NCBI GenBank assembly: GCA_027079895.1
Contig: JALWUZ010000188.1
Coordinates: 1-5,632, forward strand
DNA length: 5,632 nucleotides
Reading direction: 5' to 3'
Source of the DNA: Anaerolineae bacterium
Lineage (GTDB): Bacteria; Chloroflexota; Anaerolineae; B4-G1
The notes under the pieces are model-generated. The model was not told the DNA's origin. It did not search any database and worked only from the letters and a program-made list of their open reading frames with translations. Shown piece after piece: positions 1-5,318 of the stretch (position 1 is its first letter; every line of letters starts with the position of its first letter). The position numbers and the translations under genes are program-made.

Positions 1-251
1 GGGTACCGGGGGTCGAGGTGTGGCTGACCTGGCCCGGCGGGGCGGACCGGGCCGTGACCGGGCTCAAGCCGCAGTTCGGCGCGGGGTACGCCGATTTCGC
101 GGTGGAGCGGGGCGTCGGCTACGCCCTCGGCGTCGGGGAACTGGGCCGCCCGCTGGTGGACGACCTGCGCATTTCCTTGTGTCCGTCCGGGGGCGGGGGA
201 ACGGCGACGTTCGGCTTGTTCGGCTCATGGCGCGTCGTCTTGCAGCCGTAG
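1..251 (+). CDS. C-terminal fragment of an unrecognised protein (5' end outside window)
   Basis: An open frame enters from the left edge (first full codon at position 3) and ends at a TAG at 249-251, leaving about 82 residues. I do not recognise a named family. The piece is rich in Gly, Val and Trp, with alternating hydrophobic residues typical of beta-sandwich domains. It runs from a VEVWLTWPGG stretch through GYADFAVERGVGYAL to a closing GSWRVVLQP. This resembles the ends of secreted or surface beta-sandwich domains common in Chloroflexota and relatives, but that is an impression of style, not a homology result. The codon pattern (G/C-rich third positions) and the natural end just before a convergent operon support real coding. 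No internal start is assigned: the GTG at 18 has no convincing ribosome site and the frame is open upstream of it. The last 17 codons form the 5' arm and loop of a large hairpin. Confidence 0.6.
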   Translation, partial: VPGVEVWLTWPGGADRAVTGLKPQFGAGYADFAVERGVGYALGVGELGRPLVDDLRISLCPSGGGGTATFGLFGSWRVVLQP

Positions 252-274
252 GCCGGACAGGCCGAACGTCGTCG
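202..274 (+). repeat. 24-bp inverted repeat / RNA hairpin at convergent gene ends
   Basis: Arm 202-225 pairs with arm 251-274 around a 25-nt loop (226-250). Of 24 positions, 20 are Watson-Crick and 4 are G-U wobbles when read as + strand RNA (204/272, 216/260, 220/256, 225/251); there are no mismatches. The core CGACGTTCGGC (205-215) / GCCGAACGTCG (261-271) is perfect. In a - strand transcript the four wobbles become A-C mismatches, so the structure favours the + transcript, the 3' end of the partial gene. No T-run follows, so it is not a textbook intrinsic terminator. A 3' stabilising or blocking hairpin, or a remnant of a mobile palindromic repeat, are alternatives. Confidence 0.65.
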
Positions 275-287
275 GGGGACAGGGGAC

Positions 288-1616
288 TCACTTCGTCCCG
301 GAGTCGGTGATCGTCAGCACCTCGTCGAGGATGTCCAGCCCCTCCTGCAGTTCGCTTTCGTTGATGGAAAGCGGCGGCACGACGAAGATCAGGTTCCACT
401 TCGAGAAGGTGTACATCCCCCGCTCCCGCAGGGCCGGTTGCACCTCGGCCATCACGCCCAGTTCGTGCGGCTTGGCGTTCCAGGGGGCGAGCGGCTCTTT
501 CGTCTCCTTGTCCCGCACCAGTTCCAGCACGGCGAAGAGCCCGATGCTGCGCACGTCCCCCACGCTGGGGTGCTTCTCCTTCAGTTCCTCCAGCCCCTCC
601 TTGAGAATCGCCCCCATCGCTTTGGCGTTCTCCACCAGGTGCTCCTCTTTGTAGACTTCGATGGTGGCGACGCCGGCCGCCGTGCTCACCGGGTGGCCGG
701 AGTAGGTCAGTCCCATCGGCAGGGGGCGGTCCTCGAAGTAGTCGGCGATGGCGCGGGAGACGATCACCGCCCCCAGCGGCACGTAGCCGGAGGTGATGCC
801 CTTCGCCATCGTCATGATGTCCGGCGCCACGCCCCAGTTGTCAATGCCGAACCACTCCCCGGTGCGCCCGAAGCCGCTCATCACCTCGTCGTCAATCAGC
901 AGGATGTCGTACTTGTCGCAGATCTCCCGCATGCGCGGCCAGTAGTCGTCGGGGGGGATGATGAGGCCGCTGGTGCCGGTGACGCCCTCCATCATCACGG
1001 CGGCGACGTTCTCCGGCCCCTCGAAGAGGATGACCTGCTCAACGTGGGAGATGCACTCCCGATGGCAGGTCTCCGGCGTCTGTCCGAAGGGGCAGCGGTA
1101 GCAGTACGGGTCCATCACGTGGATGACGCCGGGGATGAGCGGTTCGACGGGCAGGCGGCGCGGGTCGCCGGAGAGGGCCATCGCCCCGGCGGTCGCCCCG
1201 TGATAGGAGCGGTAGCGGGTGATGATCTTCTGTCGGCCGGTGTAGAGGCGGGCGAATTTGATGGCGTTCTCGTTCGCCTCGGCCCCGCCCAGCGTGAAGA
1301 GCGTTTTGGATAGGTCGCCGGGGGTGATTTCGGCCAGGAGTTGGGCCAGCCGGGCGCGGGGCTCGGTGGCGACGCCGGGGTAGGCGAAGACCATCTTCTG
1401 CATTTGCTCGTGGACGGCCTGGATGACCTTTTGATTGCCGTGCCCGATGTTGACGTTCATCAGTTGGGACGAGAAATCGAGGTAGCGGTTGCCGTCGGCG
1501 TCCCAAAAGTAGACCCCCTCGCTGCGGACGGCGACCAGGGGGTGGACCTGGCTCTGGGTAGCCCAGGTGAAGAACACGTATTCGCGGTTCAGCGCGATCA
1601 ATTCCTCGTTAGTCAC
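288..1616 (-). CDS. Class III (omega) PLP-dependent aminotransferase, possibly beta-alanine/taurine type
   Basis: Cytosolic pyridoxal-phosphate enzyme moving an amino group between an omega-amino compound and a keto acid. Numbered from the GTG at 1622 (444 residues): a GGAEAN phosphate-binding loop at 112-117; SYHG at 139-142, whose aromatic residue stacks on PLP; IDDEVMSGFGRTG at 243-255 with Asp245 as the pyridine-nitrogen partner; the Schiff-base lysine Lys274 in MAKG; Thr306 in GLTYSGHP, reaching the partner subunit's cofactor; and a C-terminal VVPPLSI. Length is normal for the family. An unusual four-cysteine cluster (Cys174, 177, 186, 190) sits mid-protein. I choose the GTG at 1616 (442 residues) because the Shine-Dalgarno site is 8 nt from it and only 2 nt from the GTG at 1622. 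It is the last gene of the gntR-panB-panE operon. Substrate is not readable from sequence: beta-alanine, taurine or GABA are all possible, and the pan context favours beta-alanine by inference only. Confidence 0.93.
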   Translation of the reverse strand: MTNEELIALNREYVFFTWATQSQVHPLVAVRSEGVYFWDADGNRYLDFSSQLMNVNIGHGNQKVIQAVHEQMQKMVFAYPGVATEPRARLAQLLAEITPGDLSKTLFTLGGAEANENAIKFARLYTGRQKIITRYRSYHGATAGAMALSGDPRRLPVEPLIPGVIHVMDPYCYRCPFGQTPETCHRECISHVEQVILFEGPENVAAVMMEGVTGTSGLIIPPDDYWPRMREICDKYDILLIDDEVMSGFGRTGEWFGIDNWGVAPDIMTMAKGITSGYVPLGAVIVSRAIADYFEDRPLPMGLTYSGHPVSTAAGVATIEVYKEEHLVENAKAMGAILKEGLEELKEKHPSVGDVRSIGLFAVLELVRDKETKEPLAPWNAKPHELGVMAEVQPALRERGMYTFSKWNLIFVVPPLSINESELQEGLDILDEVLTITDSGTK

Positions 1617-1624
1617 CTTCACTC

Positions 1625-1631
1625 CCTCCTT
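1625..1631 (-). promoter_or_regulatory. Strong Shine-Dalgarno that decides the aminotransferase start
   Basis: On the - strand AAGGAGG (1631 to 1625) begins directly after the panE stop (TGA, 1634-1632). The first in-frame GTG (1622-1620) is only 2 nt from GGAGG, too close for normal initiation. The GTG two codons later (1616-1614) is 8 nt away, an ideal spacing. Because the site abuts the panE stop codon, ribosomes finishing panE would land at the aminotransferase start, implying translational coupling. Confidence 0.7.
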
Positions 1632-2558
1632 TCAACTCACGCGCACGGGGTAACTCCCCTCGATGGCGCGGATGATGGTGACAATGACCCGGTTGACCGG
1701 CGTCTCCACGCCCAGCCGCTCCCCCTCGCGGACGATGGCCTCGTTGATGACGCCGATCTCCGTCGGTGCGCCGCGCAGCACGTCCTGGAGCATCGAGGCC
1801 CGATTGGTGGCGGTGGCGCGGGCGACTTCCCGCACCCGTCCCAGCGGGTCGTCGTAGGGCAACTCGATCCCCTTCGCCCGGCAGACAGCGACCGCCTCGT
1901 CCACCACCTGGGCCATCAACTCGCTGGCGGCGGGGATCTTCACCAACTGCCCGTTGGGGACGCGCAGGATGGCGGTCAGCGCGTTGATGCCGACGTTGAT
2001 GATCAACTTGCCCCACACCAGGCTGTCGAGGTCGGTGGAAAGATGCACCTCGAACCCGGCCTGCTCGAAAGTGTCCACCACCGCTGCCAGCCCTTTCGCC
2101 ACCTTCGGGCGAATGGCGATGTAGGTCGGGCCGCGTCCGGCGTGACGTACCCGGCCCGGCCCCAACAGCGTCGCCCCGTGAGAGGTGACGCCGGCGACGA
2201 CGCGGTGCTCCCCCAGCACTTCCGCCATCGTCTCCACGTTGCCGACCCCGTTCTGCAACGTCAGGGCGAGCCCGTCGGCGGCGAGGAAGCGGGCCGCCCA
2301 CTCGCTGGCCTGACGGGTGGCGTGTGACTTGACGAAGATGATCGCCAGGTTCACCTCCGGCACGGCGTCCGGGTCCGTCGTGGCCGTGACCGGGATGACC
2401 TCCTCGTGGCCGTCAATCTCGGTGAGGTGAAGCCCGTCGCGCTGCATGGCGGCGACGTGCTCCTCCCAGGGGTCGAGCAGCGTCACTTCCGCCACCCGCG
2501 AGAGTTTCCCTCCGAAGAGGCTCCCCATCGCCCCTGCTCCGACAACTGCGATCTTCAT
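1632..2558 (-). CDS. panE: 2-dehydropantoate 2-reductase (ketopantoate reductase)
   Basis: Cytosolic NADPH-dependent enzyme reducing ketopantoate to pantoate, the second step of the pantoate branch of vitamin B5/CoA synthesis. The 308-residue protein matches the usual length of about 300. A Rossmann GAGAMG (7-12) opens the N-terminal dinucleotide domain. It is followed by VKSHAT (Lys77), LQNGVGN (Asn103) and the helical domain with WGKLIINVGINALTA, where Lys184 corresponds to the catalytic lysine (E. coli Lys176) and Asn188/Asn192 to the substrate asparagines. SMLQD (Ser255) and TEIGVINEAIV (Glu267, equivalent to E. coli Glu256) complete the active site. The ATG at 2558 has a GGAGG 6 nt upstream. 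It lies between panB and the aminotransferase on the same strand. Paralogues of this ApbA/PanE family reduce other 2-keto acids, but adjacency to panB makes ketopantoate the likely substrate. Confidence 0.94.
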   Translation of the reverse strand: MKIAVVGAGAMGSLFGGKLSRVAEVTLLDPWEEHVAAMQRDGLHLTEIDGHEEVIPVTATTDPDAVPEVNLAIIFVKSHATRQASEWAARFLAADGLALTLQNGVGNVETMAEVLGEHRVVAGVTSHGATLLGPGRVRHAGRGPTYIAIRPKVAKGLAAVVDTFEQAGFEVHLSTDLDSLVWGKLIINVGINALTAILRVPNGQLVKIPAASELMAQVVDEAVAVCRAKGIELPYDDPLGRVREVARATATNRASMLQDVLRGAPTEIGVINEAIVREGERLGVETPVNRVIVTIIRAIEGSYPVRVS

Positions 2559-2597
2559 TTTCCACCTCCGTTAGAGCCTGCCGCCGTGTGGAGGCAG

Positions 2598-2625
2598 CCA
2601 GGCAGCGGCTGAGTCCGCCGCCTGG
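2598..2625 (-). other. GC-rich hairpin in the panB-panE spacer
   Basis: In the 82-bp gap between panB and panE, 2598-2608 pairs with 2615-2625 around a 6-nt loop. Ten of eleven pairs are Watson-Crick; the eleventh (2604/2619) is A-C on the + strand but a G-U wobble in the - strand mRNA, the strand that is transcribed. A competing stem, GCCGCC (2617-2622) / GGCGGC (2626-2631), overlaps it. A short direct repeat AGGCAGC (2592-2598, 2600-2606) lies on its left. No U-tract follows, so it is more likely an RNA-processing or stability element, or a partial attenuator, than an intrinsic terminator. Confidence 0.5.
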
Positions 2626-2640
2626 GGCGGCTGTCTCGAA

Positions 2641-3492
2641 CTACTCCCCCAACTCCTCGAGCAAGGCCTGCAACGCCTCCTCGCTCATCGGGTAGCCGTG
2701 CTCCGGGCCGGGGAACTCGCCGGAGATGACCTCGTCGCGGTACTTCTCCAACGCCTCGGTGATGAGCGGGAACACGTTGGCGTACTGCTTGACGAACTTG
2801 GGGACGAACCTATCGAACAGGCCGATCAGGTCGTGGATGACCAGCACCTGCCCGTCGCAATCGGGCCCCGCGCCGATGCCGATGGTGGGGACGCTGACCC
2901 GCTCGGTGATCAACTTCGCCACCGGGCCGGGGATGGCCTCCAGGATGATAGAGAAGACTCCGGCCTCCTCCAACGCCAGCGCGTCGTCAATCAACGCTTT
3001 GGCCGTGGCGACATCCTTCCCCTGCACCCGGTAGCCGCCCAGTTTGGAGACGGTCTGCGGCGTCAGGCCGATGTGCCCCATCACCGGTATGCCGGCGTCC
3101 ACGATCGCCTTGACGGTGGGGGCCATGTCGCGCCCGCCTTCCAGTTTGACGACGTCCATGCCGCCCTCTTTGAGGAATCGCCCGGCGTTGCGGATGGCCT
3201 CTTTCACATCCACCTGGTAGGACATAAACGGCATGTCCCCCACCAGGAGGGGATGTTTCGCCCCCCGCGCCACCGCCTTGCAGTGGTGCAGCATCTCGTC
3301 CATCGTCACGGCGACGGTGTTCTCATGCCCCAGCACGACCATCGCCAGCGAGTCGCCCACCAGGATGATGTCAATCCCGGCCTGATCCACCAGCAAGCCG
3401 GTGGGGTAATCGTAGGCGGTGAGCATCGTGATCGGCTCGCCCTTTTCCTTCTTGCGCTTCAGGTCAAGGATGGTGACTTTCTTGCGTCCCAT
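2641..3492 (-). CDS. panB: 3-methyl-2-oxobutanoate hydroxymethyltransferase (ketopantoate synthase)
   Basis: Cytosolic Mg2+-dependent TIM-barrel enzyme transferring a hydroxymethyl group from 5,10-methylenetetrahydrofolate to 2-oxoisovalerate to give ketopantoate, the committed step to pantoate. The 283-residue protein is slightly longer than E. coli PanB (264). Signature stretches run in order: MLTAYDYPTGLLVDQAG (23-39); VGDSLAMVVLGH (45-56) with metal ligand Asp47; VGDMPFMSY (84-92) with metal ligand Asp86; VKLEGG (115-120) with Lys116 and Glu118; MGHIGLTPQ (138-146) with His140; IILEAIP (182-188) with catalytic Glu185; and IGIGAGPDCDGQVLV (204-218). The ATG at 3492 follows AAGGAGG with 7 nt spacing, the best ribosome site of the operon. 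It lies 66 bp after the regulator gene and 82 bp before panE. Confidence 0.97.
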   Translation of the reverse strand: MGRKKVTILDLKRKKEKGEPITMLTAYDYPTGLLVDQAGIDIILVGDSLAMVVLGHENTVAVTMDEMLHHCKAVARGAKHPLLVGDMPFMSYQVDVKEAIRNAGRFLKEGGMDVVKLEGGRDMAPTVKAIVDAGIPVMGHIGLTPQTVSKLGGYRVQGKDVATAKALIDDALALEEAGVFSIILEAIPGPVAKLITERVSVPTIGIGAGPDCDGQVLVIHDLIGLFDRFVPKFVKQYANVFPLITEALEKYRDEVISGEFPGPEHGYPMSEEALQALLEELGE

Positions 3493-3526
3493 AGCACTGC
3501 CTCCTTCGTTTAGTGTCTAGAACCAT

Positions 3527-3547
3527 CCCCCAGCAGGCCGCCGGGGG
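3527..3547 (-). other. Hairpin in the gntR-panB spacer
   Basis: In the 66-bp gap between the regulator stop (3559) and panB start (3492), CCCCCAGC (3527-3534) pairs with GCCGGGGG (3540-3547) around a 5-nt loop. The pair 3532/3542 is a mismatch on the + strand but a G-U wobble in the - strand mRNA. No U-tract follows. It could set the ratio of regulator to enzyme mRNA by stabilising the downstream segment or by partial termination; this is inference. Confidence 0.4.
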
Positions 3548-3558
3548 TAACGTCCACG

Positions 3559-4242
3559 CTAATTGTCCGCGTCGCCGCGCCACAGTTGACAGATACGCTG
3601 CCCCACGTCGAGGATGTGCCGCTTCAGGGCTGCGCCGGCCTCTTGTGCTTCGCCGTTGCGGATGTGCGCCAGCACCTCGGCGTGCAGACGGACGACATCC
3701 TCGGCCGGCAGGTAGAGGGTGTTGGTCAGGTCAATGAAGGTGCGAATCTGGACGGTCATACTCAGCCACACGTCCAGCAGGCGGGAGTGGCCGGAGGCGC
3801 GGCACAGCATTTCGTGGAAGGACATGTCGAGCGCGGCCAGCCGGGCCGAATCCCGCGCCTGGGCGGCCTCCTCCATCTCGTCCACCGCCTGCTGCAAGCG
3901 GGCCAGCGTCTCCTCGTCGGCCCGCTCGGTGACGATCTGCACCGCCAGGCTCTCGATGGCCGCCCGCAGGGTGTAGATTTCCCACAGGTCGGCGTCGGAA
4001 AGTTCGATGACGAAAGTGCCGCGATGGGGTTCGCTCACCACCAGCCCCTCGGTCTCCAACTGGCGCAACGCCTCGCGCACCGGAGCGCGGCTGACGCCCA
4101 GTTGGGCGGCGATTTCCGTTTCTAGCAAACGCTGGCCGGGTTTGATGTCACCGCAGAGGATGGCTTGGCGGATGGCGGAGAGGGCTACTTCGCGCAGCGA
4201 TTTGTGGGGTATCTGCTGGAAAACTTGGGACTCGGTGGCCAT
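3559..4242 (-). CDS. GntR-family transcriptional regulator, FadR subfamily (FCD domain)
   Basis: A 227-residue DNA-binding regulator. The N-terminal winged helix-turn-helix (about 14-80) contains AILCGDIKPGQRLLETEIAAQLGVSR-like GntR hallmarks: ETEIAAQLGVS (41-51), recognition helix SRAPVREALRQLETEGLV (51-68) and the wing HRGTFV (73-78). The C-terminal FCD effector domain (about 85-215) has the EIYTLRAAIE entry motif and the expected metal/ligand set Asp139, His143, His187 and His209. The family binds a small carboxylic acid or sugar acid and usually acts as a dimeric repressor of adjacent genes. It is first in the operon with panB, panE and the aminotransferase, so autoregulation is expected. 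The ATG at 4242 lacks a good Shine-Dalgarno (only a purine-rich AAAGAT), suggesting low translation. The effector is unknown; a pantoate, ketopantoate or beta-alanine pathway compound is a guess from context. Confidence 0.93.
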   Translation of the reverse strand: MATESQVFQQIPHKSLREVALSAIRQAILCGDIKPGQRLLETEIAAQLGVSRAPVREALRQLETEGLVVSEPHRGTFVIELSDADLWEIYTLRAAIESLAVQIVTERADEETLARLQQAVDEMEEAAQARDSARLAALDMSFHEMLCRASGHSRLLDVWLSMTVQIRTFIDLTNTLYLPAEDVVRLHAEVLAHIRNGEAQEAGAALKRHILDVGQRICQLWRGDADN

Positions 4243-4254
4243 TTTTATCTTTGC

Positions 4255-4283
4255 TTGACGCTGCGCCTAGTTGATGGTATAAT
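4255..4283 (+). promoter_or_regulatory. Near-consensus sigma70 promoter for the ecf operon
   Basis: TTGACG (4255-4260), a 17-nt spacer and a perfect TATAAT (4278-4283), preceded by a TG one base upstream (extended -10, 4275-4276). The predicted start is near 4290, giving an ecfA1 leader of about 159 nt. The -35 box lies only 13-18 nt upstream of the regulator start codon, inside that gene's own predicted 5' leader. Confidence 0.75.
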
Positions 4284-4297
4284 GTCGACATTCGACA
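4281..4297. promoter_or_regulatory. Palindromic operator candidate shared by both promoters
   Basis: Two overlapping palindromes: AATGTCGACATT (4281-4292, perfect 12 bp) and TGTCGA-CAT-TCGACA (4283-4297, 6-bp arms). They share a TGTCGA half-site, with the reverse half-site TCGACA occurring twice, 7 bp apart. The GT..AC core layout is in keeping with sites bound by FadR-subfamily GntR dimers. It overlaps the last bases of the + strand -10 box and the + start site (about 4290), and lies just downstream of the - strand start (about 4301). Binding there could block both promoters. Assignment to the neighbouring regulator is inference. Confidence 0.6.
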
Positions 4298-4307
4298 GTC
4301 CTCGGCA

Positions 4308-4336
4308 ATCATAGCACAACCACGCCGATTTGTCAA
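4308..4336 (-). promoter_or_regulatory. Near-consensus sigma70 promoter for the gntR-panB-panE-aminotransferase operon
   Basis: Read on the - strand: TTGACA (4336-4331, 6/6), a 17-nt spacer and TATGAT (4313-4308, 5/6), with a TG one base upstream (extended -10). The predicted start is near 4301, giving a leader of about 59 nt to the regulator ATG. This promoter points into the + strand promoter rather than away from it, so the two are face to face. Confidence 0.75.
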
Positions 4337-4360
4337 AGTCACCCACCCGTACCTAGCCTG

Positions 4361-4405
4361 TGCCGGACGACGTCGGTCAGCAGCCCCCTACACCGGCCTC
4401 CGGCA
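4361..4405 (+). other. Structured segment of the ecfA1 leader
   Basis: TGCCGGA (4361-4367) pairs perfectly with TCCGGCA (4399-4405), enclosing 31 nt in which CGGT (4374-4377) can pair with ACCG (4392-4395). AGCAGCC occurs twice (4379-4385, 4410-4416). I recognise none of the conserved boxes of cobalamin, TPP or other known riboswitches. With GC this high, a 7-bp stem may be chance. Confidence 0.25.
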
Positions 4406-4448
4406 GCGTAGCAGCCTGAACCATTCTCGACGCAAAAGGGGAAGGGCC

Positions 4449-5318
4449 TTGTCTACTCCACGCGAACCGATCATCAAGATCAGAAACCTGCATTTTCATT
4501 ACAACTCCGAATCGGAGAACCCCATCCACGCCCTCCGCGGCATTGACCTGGACATCTACCCCGGCGACTACCTCGTCATCGTCGGACACAACGGCTCCGG
4601 CAAATCCACCCTGGCGAAAAACCTCAACGTCCTCCTGCGCCCCACCGAGGGCGACATCTGGGTCAAGGGCATGAACACCCACGACCCGGCCAACACGCTC
4701 CCCATTCGCAGCACGGTCGGGATGGTGTTCCAGATACCGGACAATCAGATCGTCGCCACGATCGTCGAGGAGGATGTGGCCTTCGGGCCGGAGAACCTGG
4801 GCGTGCCGGACGACGAACTGCGCGAGCGGGTGGATTGGGCGTTAGGGGTGGTGGATATGCTCGACTACCGACTGCGCCCGCCCCATCGCCTCTCCGCCGG
4901 GCAGAAGCAGCGGGTGGCGATCGCCGGCGTCATGGCGATGAAGCCGGAGGTGCTCATCCTCGACGAGTCCACCGCTATGCTCGACCCGGAGGGACGGAAC
5001 GATGTGCTGCGGGCCGTGCGCCAGTTGAACGAGGAGGGCGTCACCGTCATCGCCATCACCCACTTCATGCACGAGGCCGCCGAGGGGAACCGGGTCATCG
5101 TGATGGAGGCCGGGCGCATCGTGATGGAGGGCACCCCGCGCGAGGTCTTCGCCCACGTCGAGGAACTGCGCGACCTGCAACTGGATGTGCCCCAGACTAC
5201 CCAGTTGGCCTACTACCTGAACAAGCGGGATTCCACTTTCCCCCCCGACCTGCTCCTGGTGGACGAGGTGGTGGACGAGGTGGAGCGGCGCGTCGGTGAG
5301 AGGAGGGGCGCACTATGA
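4449..5318 (+). CDS. ecfA1: ECF transporter ATPase, first of pair (EcfA1-like)
   Basis: Cytoplasmic ATP-hydrolysing subunit of an energy-coupling-factor importer, working with a second ATPase, the membrane scaffold EcfT and a substrate-binding S-component to take up a vitamin or metal. The 289-residue protein has Walker A GHNGSGKST (46-54), Q-loop Gln95 in MVFQIPDNQI, ABC signature LSAGQ (148-152) followed by KQRVAIAGVMA, Walker B VLILDEST (168-175) with catalytic Glu173, D-loop MLDPEGR (177-183) and switch His205 in ITHFMHEA. The signature and D-loop wording is typical of EcfA1/CbiO. A C-terminal extension of about 60 residues, also usual for the family, follows. The start is a TTG (4449), supported by AAAGGGG 7 nt upstream and by the domain beginning directly at IIKIRNLHF; no ATG lies nearby. 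The stop overlaps ecfA2 by ATGA. Confidence 0.93.
   Translation: MSTPREPIIKIRNLHFHYNSESENPIHALRGIDLDIYPGDYLVIVGHNGSGKSTLAKNLNVLLRPTEGDIWVKGMNTHDPANTLPIRSTVGMVFQIPDNQIVATIVEEDVAFGPENLGVPDDELRERVDWALGVVDMLDYRLRPPHRLSAGQKQRVAIAGVMAMKPEVLILDESTAMLDPEGRNDVLRAVRQLNEEGVTVIAITHFMHEAAEGNRVIVMEAGRIVMEGTPREVFAHVEELRDLQLDVPQTTQLAYYLNKRDSTFPPDLLLVDEVVDEVERRVGERRGAL

Noticed and set aside
252..287. Possible intrinsic terminator between the convergent genes
   Set aside because: A strong stem exists (202-274), but no T-run follows on either strand, so it is not called a terminator.
438..1313. Long + strand open frame (291 codons) opposite the aminotransferase
   Set aside because: Antisense shadow in GC-rich DNA: composition dominated by His, Asp, Arg and Gly, no ribosome site, no family motif, and the opposite strand encodes a clear enzyme.
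1341..2327. Long + strand open frame (328 codons) opposite panE and the aminotransferase start
   Set aside because: It spans two well-supported genes on the other strand, has the same artefactual composition, and has no recognisable domain.
2698..3513. Long + strand open frame (271 codons) opposite panB
   Set aside because: It mirrors the panB codons, is His/Asp/Gln rich, and has no motif or start signal.
4291..4448. Known riboswitch (cobalamin, TPP and similar) in the ecfA1 leader
   Set aside because: I looked for conserved boxes of the common vitamin and metal riboswitches and saw none; the segment is reported only as possibly structured.
4377..4682. Minus-strand frame across the ecfA1 start and leader
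   Set aside because: It overlaps conserved Walker A coding sequence on the other strand and lacks a ribosome site or family features.
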